The notes under the pieces: generated by a model
Database searches by the model: none
What the model saw: only the letters and a program-made list of their open reading frames with translations
Told to the model about the DNA's origin: nothing
Shown here: piece after piece, positions 1-9,093 of the stretch
How positions within the stretch are numbered: the stretch's first letter is position 1
Layout: each line of letters starts with the position of its first letter
Assembly: GCA_021018995.1 (NCBI GenBank)
Contig: CM037590.1
Location: 104,905,097 to 104,969,096, forward strand
Direction of reading: 5' to 3'
Length of the DNA stretch: 64,000 nucleotides
Origin: Chloranthus sessilifolius
Taxonomy: Eukaryota > Streptophyta > Magnoliopsida > Chloranthales > Chloranthaceae
Translations under genes and position numbers: made by a program

Positions 1-70
1 TTATTTTTCTAATCTGTGGATTTGTAGATTTGTGAATTCATTGTGTGTGCATTAAGCGTGTGAGTGGTGT

Positions 71-1981
71 ATGTTTGGAAGGAGAACTCTCAATCCTCAT
101 ATTGTTCCATTAAATTCAGAGATTGAAAGACTCCTTAGGACTAAACAAATCTCACCCACATCTGCTGCATCTGGACTTGCTGAAATAGGTGAGCAACAGC
201 AACCTAGAACCTTGAAGGAATTCAATGCACCAGGGGTTTACAATTCTCCCTCATTTCATGGCCTAACCAAAGAAGACCCATATAAACACATTGATGAATT
301 TCTAGGACTGTGCACTACCTTCAATATTGTAGGTTTGGGGGAGGAAGCAACCAGGATGAGATTCTTTCCTTTTTTACTAAAGGATAGGGCCAGGACTTGG
401 TTGTCAATTCTACCCTCATTTCATGGCCTAACCAAAGAAGACCCATATAAACACATTGATGAATTTCTAGGACTGTGCACTACCTTCAATATTGTAGGTT
501 TGGGGGAGGAAGCAACCAGGATGAGATTCTTTCCTTTTTTACTAAAGGATAGGGCCAGGACTTGGTTGTCAATGCTCCCACCCAATAGTATTCAGTCCTG
601 AAGTGATCTTCAATGTCAATTTTTGGCCAAGTTTTTTCCCATATCCAAGACAAGCCAGTTAAGGAAGGGCATTATCTCATTTGCTCAAGATCCAACTGAG
701 GATTTTCACCAATCTTGGGAGAGATTCAAAGAACTCCTAAAGAAATGTTCCCATCATCAAATCCCTAAATGGCAACTTGTCTAAAGTTTCTATTAAGGGA
801 TTGACTCTAAAAGCAGGGATATGGTCGATGCCTCTTGTGGTGGTACTTACCTCCACAAAATTGCTGAGGAGGCTGGGGAGGTATCTGGCATTATCAGTGA
901 GAACTCCATGCAGAGAGAGACATTGTCTAGGGATTTTGACACTCCTAGACTGGTGAAAGAAAATACCACAAGAGGAAAATTGTATGAGGTAAGTGGACAC
1001 AATGATTTGGAAAGGAAAGTGGATAGTTTGACCTAGAAATTTGATAAGCTCATGGGAGCAATGCAATCACCCATGGCTGTTAAAGTGGAGGAGGCATGTG
1101 TTATATGCCAGTCCCCCACTCACTCCCTTTAGGAATGTCCCTCAGCTGTTCAATTTCCAGACTTTGTGATGGAGCATGTGGCTACCACCCAATCTTTTGG
1201 GCAACAACCTACTGCTAGTTACCAATGGAGAAACCACCCCAACTTGAGGTGGAGACAAGATGGTTTTCAAAACCAGCAGCAGCAGCCACAACAACCTATG
1301 CCTTACAAGAATGCTCAGCCATACCACCAAAATTACTTCCCAAGGCCTCAATACCAATAGCCTATGGCTCAACCTGTGCAGCAATCTGCACCCCCACCAG
1401 CTGCTAGATCATCTTCTTTTGAGGAACAAGTTCTGGCCTCATTGCAAAACTTAGGATCCTTGTCTCAGACTGTGCACTCTCATAGTCAAAGCATTAAAAA
1501 GATGGAAGACCATCTTAGTCAGCTATCTAATGCTTTAGCCAAGAGAGAGGAAGGGAGGCTACCTAGCCAACCCATAGACAACCCAAGGAGACAATATATG
1601 GTAGGTGAAGTTTCTTCTTCCCATGAGGAAGCCAAATCTGTCACCACATTGAGAAGTGGAAGGTTGGTGGATAACCAAGTAGGCTGTGGGCCTTTGAAAA
1701 ATTCAGAAAAAGAAAAAAAAGTGGTCATGGAGAAGGAACAACAAGAGCAACCCATGTTGAATAAGAAGGATAGTGATGATCCTCAAGAAAATAAAAAAAT
1801 TAAAAAGAGAGATGATGAGTTGGCTAAGGCTGCAAATGGGGGAGCAGTCCCACATTTGCCATTTCCTAGGGCAATGCAAGCACCTTTCCCTTTTGACAAA
1901 GGGCATGCCAAAATAGAGGGAATGATGAAAACTTTTAAGCAAGTGAAGATCAATCTACCTCTGCTTGATGTAATCAAGTAG
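71..1981 (+). pseudogene. gag: gag of element O, decayed
   Basis: Capsid-nucleocapsid precursor of an Athila-like element. One reading frame continues from the ATG at 71 to 1981 and on into protease, broken by seven stops (near 599, 782, 797, 1034, 1130, 1358, 1979), mostly explicable as Gln or Trp codons changed by C-to-T. The retrotransposon-gag core (LKDRARTWLS, about 375-560) is followed by a degenerate zinc knuckle at about 1099-1140 (CVICQSPTH, then a stop in place of one residue, then C), a Gln-rich stretch and a Lys/Glu-rich linker. The ATG is supported by the parallel start of element I's gag (MFGRR versus MLGRR). The capsid part contains a 55-codon in-frame duplication and lacks about 23 residues just before it that I retains. 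Confidence 0.9.
248..577 (+). repeat. 165-bp in-frame tandem duplication inside O gag
   Basis: Two copies, 248-412 and 413-577, are identical or nearly so. Each encodes 55 residues starting PSFHGLTKEDPYKH and ending in the RTWLS region. The unit is a multiple of three, so the frame is kept. Element I's gag has a single copy. Confidence 0.95.
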
Positions 1982-2582
1982 GTCCTAGCCTATGTCAAGT
2001 TTTTGAAAGACCTTTACACCCACAAAAGACAATCAAGGATACATCTGTCCAAGAAAGTCTTTTCAACAGAAAAAGTGCAACAAATACTGACTATTGCAAC
2101 CCCAACAAAACTCCAAGACCCTAGACTCCCCACTATCCCCTGCATCATTGGGGATTATACCATTGAAAAAGCCTTGTTAGACCTGAGCGCTAGTGTAAAT
2201 TTGCTTCCATATTCAGTATATGAGAAGTTGGGCTTAGGAGAGTTAAAGCCCACACATGTGGTCTTACAACTAGCTGATAGATCTGAAAGGAAGCCTGTGG
2301 GGATCATTGAAGATGTCTTGGTTGGGGTTGACAAATTCTTTTATCCTGCTGATTTTTTGGTGCTGGACATGGAGCCTAGCAGGTGTCACTACTTCCATAC
2401 CTGTGATCTTAGGCAGGCCCTTTTTGGCCACTGCTAATGCTTGTATACAATGTAGATCAAGGGACATGAAAGTATCTTTTGGTAACATGAAAGTCAAGCT
2501 GAATGTCTACAATGCAGCTCATCAGCCCCACTTAGCGAATGAGGACTGCTTTTCCATTATTGTGCTGGATGAGTTTGTGTAA
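1982..2582 (+). pseudogene. retropepsin-like protease of element O, frameshifted
   Basis: Aspartic protease domain in the same frame as gag, a fusion typical of Athila elements. The catalytic segment at about 2180-2194 reads DLSAS, where the Athila family has DLGAS, so the flap-side Gly is lost but the Asp remains. The domain goes on through LQLADRS and GIIEDVLVGVDKF. A frameshift near 2390 moves the C-terminal part (ILGRPFLATANACI) into another frame, which ends at 2582. Directly after this stop the sequence jumps to the integrase C-terminus, marking a deletion of roughly 3 kb of pol. Confidence 0.88.
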
Positions 2583-2930
2583 GAAAATCTGCTTCAGAAG
2601 TTGAGGATGGAAGCATATTCACATGCAAGGATGTACAAAGACAAAACCAAGGCCCCTCCTGACAAGCACCTACTGCGGAAAGAATTCAAACCAAGTGCCA
2701 AGGTATGGTTATTCAATTCTAGATTGAAACTCTTTCCAGACAAATTGCAGTCCAGATGGGATGGGCCTTACACAGTCTTACATGTTTTCCCATCTGGAGC
2801 TGTAGAAATCAAGGACCCTAAGGATGGTAGGCTTATGAAAGTCAATGGACAAAGGTTAAAAATTTGTGTTGAAAAAATCTGTGAACCTGAGGAGACCATT
2901 GATTTTCAGAACCCTCCAAAGTATACATGA
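2583..2930 (+). pseudogene. integrase C-terminal stub of element O
   Basis: About 110 residues from the end of an Athila-type integrase: an Arg/Lys-rich helix (EAYSHARMYKDKTK), then FNSRLKLFPDKLQSRWDGPY, the GPY/F module thought to bind DNA. The catalytic DDE core and zinc finger are absent. The reading frame is open over the stub. With the missing RT and RNase H, O is a gag plus accessory-ORF element. Confidence 0.9.
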
Positions 2931-3170
2931 TTTCAGTGTGTATCATATGTACTATAGTTTGATTTTGTTCTATTTTATTCTGCTTTGTTCAATTACAATA
3001 AAAGTGCCTTACTAGAATTAGGACATCATACCAATCTTGCCAACAATCCAGGGACCATAGGAGTGTGTACATGATGCGAGCAGGTTGAATGGAAGCACAA
3101 CAAAAGAGTTTACTGGGTGCTGAAGCTGATGACAGCACAAAAAAATGCTATTTCTATGGGCATATGAGAC
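2931..3170 (+). other. non-coding spacer after O pol
   Basis: T-rich sequence with a possible poly(A) signal (AATAAA at about 2997-3002) shortly after the integrase stub. No ORF or other feature seen. Confidence 0.5.
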
Positions 3171-3490
3171 CTTTCGATAGGTCATTTGACGATTTCGATA
3201 GGTTATTTAAGGATTTCGATTGGTGCTAAGACTTGTCGATAGGCGAAAACAGCTTTTTGATAGATTCTAAAGGTCGCAAAGAAGCTTTCGATAGATTTTG
3301 GATAGTTATCAGGAACCTATCAAAAGGATAAATCACGTGCTGCATGAACCTATCGATAGGAAGGTTTTGACCTTTCGAGGCATTTCATCTGCACGTTGTA
3401 TTTTTATAGCGTTCGATAGGACACTTTGACATATCAAATCATCCAACTCATCCTATCGAAATCTATTTTTCCTCTATATATACCTATCAG
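3171..3490 (+). promoter_or_regulatory. O internal motif array (CCTATCGATAGG type) with TATA box
   Basis: About twelve variants of the palindrome CCTATCGATAGG or its half TTTCGATAGG lie in 310 bp. Several successive copies are 20-21 bp apart (first four units), then about 31 bp. CTATATATAC at 3473-3482 is a good TATA box directly after the array, about 325 bp before the accessory start codon at 3807. The same motif is arrayed in O's LTR (22168-22532). I read this as an internal promoter for the accessory ORF; function is inferred. Confidence 0.7.
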
Positions 3491-3840
3491 TAGGTCACTT
3501 TCACCCATTTCACACTTTCTGTAAAACCCTCTTCCTCATTTGCCGCTGCCCTCTTTCCGCCAAATACTCTCAGGACTGTTTCTCATTCGATTTATCGTTC
3601 ATCAAGATTATTCAGCCTGCACAAAGGAGCATCTTGCACCTGATCTTTGGGAAATTGGAATTGTGCATCACGGGTTCTGCAAAATCCTAACAGTTTTGGG
3701 GTGAGTTGTTCTCCTGCTTTCACTCTGTGATTTCTCTAACTATTTACTTCAAAGTTTCCCTATAAATTGGTGAGTGAGCCTTAAGAGACCAATTTTTAAG
3801 AGCAAAATGGTCGATTCTTAAGAAACCCTAGCTGACCTGT
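3491..3840 (+). other. O accessory-ORF leader and first codons, cut by element I
   Basis: About 315 bp of untranslated leader precede an ATG at 3807. That frame has a TAA four codons in and then runs to 3840, where element I is inserted; it resumes at 17280, past the duplicated CCTGT. The leader position matches the 275-bp leader of element I's accessory ORF (8818-9093). No other feature seen. Confidence 0.6.
3836..3840. repeat. target site duplication of element I, left copy (CCTGT)
   Basis: CCTGT immediately before the left LTR is repeated exactly at 17275-17279 after the right LTR. It fixes the borders of element I. Confidence 0.95.
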
Positions 3841-4040
3841 TGTTAAGACCTGAAAAGTACCACTTTTCACCCCTTAACTTAACCTTTGATTAGACCCTTA
3901 GCCATCTAATAAGTTCTTATTAAGTGTTTTATGTAGGTAATAATCAGCAATGAAATAAGGCCAGGAATCCTATTAAGGAGCCTACTTTGGCACCAGAAAT
4001 TCCTCTGAAGAATGGACTCTGAATCCAGACTTGAAATGAG

Positions 4041-4770
4041 CCTCGCGTAGCTGACCCAAGCTTTAGAGGATTCAGGAGAAATATGCCTCGCGCAATCTAA
4101 CTGAGCTTCCCAAGACTTTGCAACAACCTTTCGCGCAGTTGAATGACTGAAGAGCTTCAGAAATACAAACTCGTGTAGCTCTCGTGAAGCTCAAGAGTAG
4201 AACACATCGTGCAATTTCGCGTAGTTCAAAACAGACCTCTCTCAATCTCGCATAGCTCTCTCAGAACGGCTGAGGAGAGAGAGCTTCAGAAGACTCCTCG
4301 CGCAGCTGTCACGCAGTGGCCACGGGATGCAAATATCAGAAGAGAACTCCTCGCACAATTCTCGCGCTAATCAAGAAGAAAGCATCCTCATGAAGATCAA
4401 GTAAGAGATGGAACCTCACGAGGTTCAAAACTCATTAAAGCCTCGCGAGGAAACTCGCGAAGTACATTGAAGAAGAAGTGCTCGTGCAGTTCTCGCGCTA
4501 TTCAAATCCTTCCTCGCGAAGATTAGCCCAGCGAAGACAGAGCTACCTCGCGACTGCTTGAACTCCAACCCCGCGACACCTGAGGCCTTGATGTCTACTC
4601 AATCTCGCGAAGCCCAATCCAGCGAGAGCGTAATTCTCTACCGCGCGACTGCCTGAAGAGCAAGCCAAGGCAACCTCACGACGGCTGAAGCTTCAATATC
4701 AAACTATCCTCGCGATGAGCAAGAGCTACCACGCAACAAGTCTGGGAAACAATAGCTACCTAGCGAAGCT
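4041..4770 (+). promoter_or_regulatory. CTCGCG motif array in the 5' LTR of element I
   Basis: More than twenty copies of CTCGCG or single-step decay forms (CTCGTG, CTCACG, TCGCAC), often followed by CAGTT or AAG. Several pairs are 11 bp apart, about one helical turn (for example around 4170-4185, 4353-4370 and 4480-4495). The decay forms are what CpG deamination gives. CGCG boxes are known binding sites of plant CAMTA factors, so host-factor binding is possible. The array lies about 180 bp upstream of the LTR TATA box. The same word recurs upstream of the accessory ORF (8601-8817). Confidence 0.7.
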
Positions 4771-4951
4771 CTAAACTTTAACTTCTATCCGCTTCAGCAG
4801 AGGGCATTCTGGAAATTTCTAGCGATTAGGGCATGCACTCCCATGCTCAAATATCTGTGCATGTGCCCCGAGGCATCCAAGGATCACTATTAGGCCATGT
4901 GGCATCATTAAAATTAGGGTTTCCTAACCCTAATGCGCCGCCACACCACTG

Positions 4952-4960
4952 CTATATAAA
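4952..4960 (+). promoter_or_regulatory. TATA box of the element I 5' LTR
   Basis: CTATATAAA in a C-rich context, preserved in the right LTR at about 15808-15816. Probable core promoter for the genomic RNA. Confidence 0.7.
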
Positions 4961-5738
4961 CCCATACTTAGCTTAGGTTTATTATCTCAGAACATATTTT
5001 GGATACATCTCTCTTCTCATGGAAGACTTGATCTGAGATTATTTTTTTTCTTTTCTTTTGTAGCTGTAAGTAGTTTTCTTTTTCTTTTTCTTTCTCTCCA
5101 TAGTCCAGCATTTGCTGGCTATGCCTTTGTATGCATTTTGAGCTTGCTTAAGGGAAGTTTTGTAATAAGATTTTTACATTATTAGGATTTGTGTTTGAAT
5201 GTGATCTGCTCTGTGCAAGGCTGCTGCCTCGTGATCCGCCATTGCCTTGGCTGTGTTTCAAAGCAATGGAGGACTGATTCTAAGGGCCACTCAGATCCAA
5301 GGGAATTGTGTGTCTGGGCTATCATGGTCCTATACAGCCTTAGCCCCACCACAGGACCCACTAGATCTGAAATCCTCATGGGAGCTTGAGCTGGTAGCCT
5401 AATGACAATGGTGGTGGCTGTAATAATCTTATTTTGTCTTGGGCTCCGTGAAGAGGATAGCCTCTGGGATAGTCTGTGACCATTCAAGAGGACAGATTAT
5501 AGCCTTAGGGTGATTCTAATCCACCGATCCAAGATGGATCCTTCTTCTCTGCATCTGAGCTTGTATTAGCCTGGTGGGAGATTGTACAGAGGCAGAATCC
5601 CCTATATTTGTATAAATCCGCTATCAGGTGTTAGATATGATTTGGCTATAGAGATCGTAGGCTTGTGACTGGACCATTGTAGCTTTACTCAAGCAATGGA
5701 CAGCTAGATCGAAGGTTGTACTCAATCTCTTGCTAGTT

Positions 5739-5788
5739 CTATGTGTCTGGGCCATCATGGTCCTATACAGCCTTGGCCCCACACATAG
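5739..5788 (+). other. long hairpin in the transcribed part of the I LTR
   Basis: Arms CTATGTGT (5739-5746) plus GGGCCA (5749-5754) pair with TGGCCC (5774-5779) plus ACACATAG (5781-5788) around a 19-nt loop. A sister copy at 5316-5346 has the same loop but arms GGGCTA/TAGCCC, a compensated base pair. Both copies are kept in the right LTR. They lie downstream of the TATA box and so would be in the RNA. Confidence 0.65.
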
Positions 5789-6424
5789 AGCTTTAGAGGT
5801 TGAGGTTCCCTATGGATTCTTGAGCTGGTAGCCTGGATGGAATAGTGCCTACAATGATTAACTTGTTTTGACCCATTTCTGGATTGTGGTTCCCCTATGG
5901 AATAGCCAGTGACAGGTTATGACCTTAAGGGTTTGAATCATGGCACAGAGATGGGTTGGATCCTTTCTCCTCAGTGGTGATAACGTAGCCATTGGATAGG
6001 ATTTCTATGACATCATATCTGAATCTGAGTTACAAACTCCTTTGGTCTAAGCTCAATGTCATACTTCTCACCCTTTTGTATTTATTTTCTACACTCCATC
6101 CATTCTCTAAACCATTTCTGTAAGTTAGACATTAGGCTACCTTAGGATCTGTAAACTAAGTGACCTTGAACTCCCTTCCCTTAAGGACTGCCAGACCTAT
6201 AGCCAGATCTGGAGGGACTACTAGAGATGGCTCCCTTGGAGCTGTAGATCATATTTCCCTGTGGGACAAACTCTTACTTATCAAAACTTGCTACAATGGA
6301 CCCTGTATCTTGCAGGTCTAGGACTTCTAAGTTGTGCTGAATTCATCCCCTTTTTTATTTTAATTTTAAGTTTCTTTTACCACAAACAAATAAAGAAAGC
6401 ACACCTGGAGACCCAACAAGTTTT

Positions 6425-6442
6425 TGGCGTCGTTGCCGGGGA
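6425..6442 (+). other. primer binding site of element I (tRNA-Asp type)
   Basis: TGGCGTCGTTGCCGGGGA, six bases after the LTR, matches the complement of the plant tRNA-Asp 3' end at 17 of 18 positions (T for C at 6430). This is the usual Athila primer site. Confidence 0.9.
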
Positions 6443-6785
6443 TAAGTTGATCTATTAGTAGACCCTAAGTTTTTGTAGTTTTATTATTCTTTGGTAGTTA
6501 GGAATAATTGGTATTGCTAATGTAGTTGTAAATTTGTTTTGCAGATCTAAACAGCAGCAGTAAAGGACAGTTGGACTGCAATTGGAGCTTAGCTACCTCT
6601 GTTTGCAAACTCTCTGACTTTTAAAACTCTGTCCATCTTTCTTGAAAATTCTCTAGCAGTATCTAGGATAGTTGTAAATGTACTCTCTGAGTAGCTGTAA
6701 ATTAGTTAGATAAATATTGTTAAGTGTAAAATAATTCTTTTGCAATGTACCTGCAAGAAGCTCTCCGTGCTGCTGGTGTGCTTGT
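6443..6785 (+). other. leader of element I before gag
   Basis: Untranslated leader between the primer binding site and the gag ATG. It would be expected to hold packaging signals. I see no ORF or distinctive repeat. Confidence 0.6.
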
Positions 6786-8274
6786 ATGCTAGGGAGGAGA
6801 TCTCTCAGCCCTACCTTAGAGCCTCTTAACCCTGAGTTAGAAAGGGGAAGGAGACTTAGAAGAGACAGGCACACCACAGGAGAGCCCCCAAGAGGATCTG
6901 TGACAGCAAATATGGGTGAAGAACAACCCAGAACCCTCAAGGAGTTGAATGCTCCGGATGACTATAACTCCCCTTTTAGCATTCAATTCCCTTATGTTCA
7001 GGGGAATTATGAAATAAAGACTTCAATCATCCAGATGCTGCCCTCTTTCCATGGGCTTAGAAAGGAGGGCCCTTACAAGCACATTGATCGGTTCTTGGCC
7101 TTGTGCACCACTTTTAATATCACTGGTTTGGGACCTGAGGCTACTAGGCTCAGACTCTTTCCCTTCTCTCTGAAGGATAGGGCCAGCACCTGGTTGACCA
7201 CTCTGCCCAACAACAGCATTGCTTCATGAAAAGACCTCCAGACCAAGTTCCTGACCAAGTTCTTCCCAGAGACCAAAACTAGCCAGTTGAGGAAGGCAAT
7301 TCTTGCTTTTGCCCAAGCCCCAACTGAGGATTTTAATCAAGCCTGGGATAGGTTTAAGGAAATGCTCAAACAATGCCCCCACCACAAGATCCCAGACTGG
7401 CAGCTTATTCAAAGCTTCTACAATGGGATTGATGAAAAAAGTAGAGATATGGCTGATGCCTCTTGTGGTGGCACTTACATGCACAAAACTGCTAATGAAG
7501 CATGGGAATTGTTTGAGGTGATTAGTGAAAATGCTTTTCAAAAGCTATCCTTGGAAAGAACTAGTCAGGAGTCTGAGTCAAAGGTGGGGCCTGCTGCATT
7601 GACAAGAGGAAAAGTTTGTGAGGTGTCTGGGAACAATGATCTGCAGCTGCAGATGGCAAACCTCTCTATGAAGTTTGATAGATTACTGACTGTGATGCAA
7701 CCCAGAAGGGCTGCTCATGTGGCGGAGGCATGTCTGATATGCCAATCCCCACAGCACACAGTAGAGGAATGTCCATCTGTAGGGCAATATCCTGAATTGG
7801 TTTTGGAACATGCTGCTGCTGCGCAATCTTTTGGCCAACAATAATCTGGTGGTTACAACAGACAGCCATATGGATACCAGCACCAAAATGCTGGTTACCA
7901 ATGGAGAGACCACCCAAATCTGAGGTGGAGGCAAGACAACTATATGCAGCCCCAACAGATGTTGGCCTTACTCCAAAGGCCACAGCAGCAGTCCAATCAA
8001 GGATATGCCCCTAGATCTAATTTCCAGCAGCAGAAATACTTCTTTCGAGGACCAGGTCTTGACCTCACTCTAGAACCTGGGTTCCTTGGCTCAGACTGTG
8101 AATTCTCATGGTCAGAGCATCAAGAAGATGGAAGAGCAGATCGGCCAACTGACAAACACCTTAGCCAAACGAGAAGAGGAAAGATTGCCCAGTCAACCAG
8201 TGGTTAATCCCAAGGGCCAATTTTTGATTGGTGAAGGATCCTCAAACCTTGAAGAGGATCTTTCATTGCATTGA
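6786..8274 (+). pseudogene. gag: gag of element I, decayed and truncated
   Basis: Athila-type gag from the ATG at 6786 (MLGRRSLSPT). One frame continues to about 8060 with stops at 7227 (TGA, at a position where Athila gags have Trp) and 7842 (TAA), then a frameshift carries the final part (MAQTVNSHGQSIKKM, ending 8274). The capsid core runs to KDRASTWLTTLP. The nucleocapsid has an intact CCHC knuckle (C-x2-C-x4-H-x4-C, CLICQSPQHTVEEC, about 7732-7773) followed by Gln-rich sequence. The protein is collinear with O's gag but keeps the 23-residue segment O lost. It ends abruptly where O continues into the Lys-rich linker and protease, so the pol deletion cuts in near 8262. Confidence 0.9.
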
Positions 8275-8600
8275 TACTAAGAACTGTGCACTTTGTATGA
8301 TATGTATTCTACTGTTTCTAGGAATTTTGTAGTAATCTTGCTGGAATCTGAGTTTAGTGCTTTTATGCCTACTTTTATTTCAGTGCCCTTTGTTTGATAA
8401 TTTCATGAGATTGAATGATGATGGTATTGCGTGATTGTTTATCCTGATGTGTGAATTTAATGCTTTGAGAGTATGGAAATTTTTGAACATTTTATAATGC
8501 TTATGGGTATCCCTGGAAGAGAACCTTTGAGAGAATCCACCAACAAAACATAGCTCAACAGGCTGACTAGTGGGTGTGTGAATTCTGACTTTATTTCTGC
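8275..8600 (+). other. spacer after gag in element I
   Basis: AT-rich untranslated sequence corresponding in position to the post-pol spacer of O. The gag-to-spacer junction marks the lost pol. No ORF seen. Confidence 0.5.
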
Positions 8601-8817
8601 CGTCGCGAGGTTCTGAAATTTTGGTTTAGTTCTCTCTCGCGCGGTTCATAAAAGAATCACTTTGCTTTGCTGTCGCGAGTTTCAGATAGAGTTGTGTGGG
8701 CTTCCTCGTGTAGTTCAAATAAACACCCAATCTCGCGACGCATTCTTGCCTATCCAGCGAGTAGATATTTTTAAAGCGCACCAAGCCTAGCGATATTTAA
8801 ATCCCAACTCCGCGCTG
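8601..8817 (+). promoter_or_regulatory. I internal motif array (TCGCG type) with TATA-like box
   Basis: About nine TCGCG words or near forms (GTCGCGAG, CTCGCGCGG, CTCGCGAC, CCGCGCTG, CAGCGAG) in about 215 bp, the same motif as the LTR array. GATATTTAAATC at 8792-8803 is a weak TATA candidate. The accessory start codon is at 9094. I read this as an internal promoter. Confidence 0.6.
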
Positions 8818-9093
8818 CTGTCCTTTATTGCTTTCTCTTTCCTCTCCTGCCAGCGAAACCCTAGCTCCCACTCCTCTTAATCTTTCTCCTCCAACATCTT
8901 GTCTATAGTGCATCATTCACTTAGAAACTCTGGATTTTTGTTCTTAAAGCTTCCATCAACAGTTGCCCCCTGCTAGGAGCTCCTACGGTTTGCCGTGCAT
9001 CAAATTGAACAGAACCCTAACTTTTAGGGTAAGGCTTAGCTCTTAACTTTCTCTTTCAAACTTTCAACTGCACACTCACCAAGGAGAATCTTT

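Larger units (their letters stand above)
3841..6418 (+). repeat. 5' LTR of element I
   Basis: 2,578 bp, same length as the right copy at 14697-17274. It starts TGTTAAG and ends CAACA. A terminal hairpin occupies 3842-3878. A CTCGCG motif array fills 4041-4770, and a TATA box (CTATATAAA, 4952-4960) follows. Downstream lie two diverged copies of a segment with a strong hairpin (5316-5346 and 5739-5788). AATAAA at 6389-6394, 25 bp before the end, could serve polyadenylation. Short ORFs here occur in both LTRs and I do not regard them as genes. Confidence 0.95.

Noticed and set aside
5182..5487. Open frames on both strands in the I LTR, repeated near 16051-16245
   Set aside because: Copies occur in both LTRs, are not collinear in length, and lie in the structured leader region; no protein resemblance.
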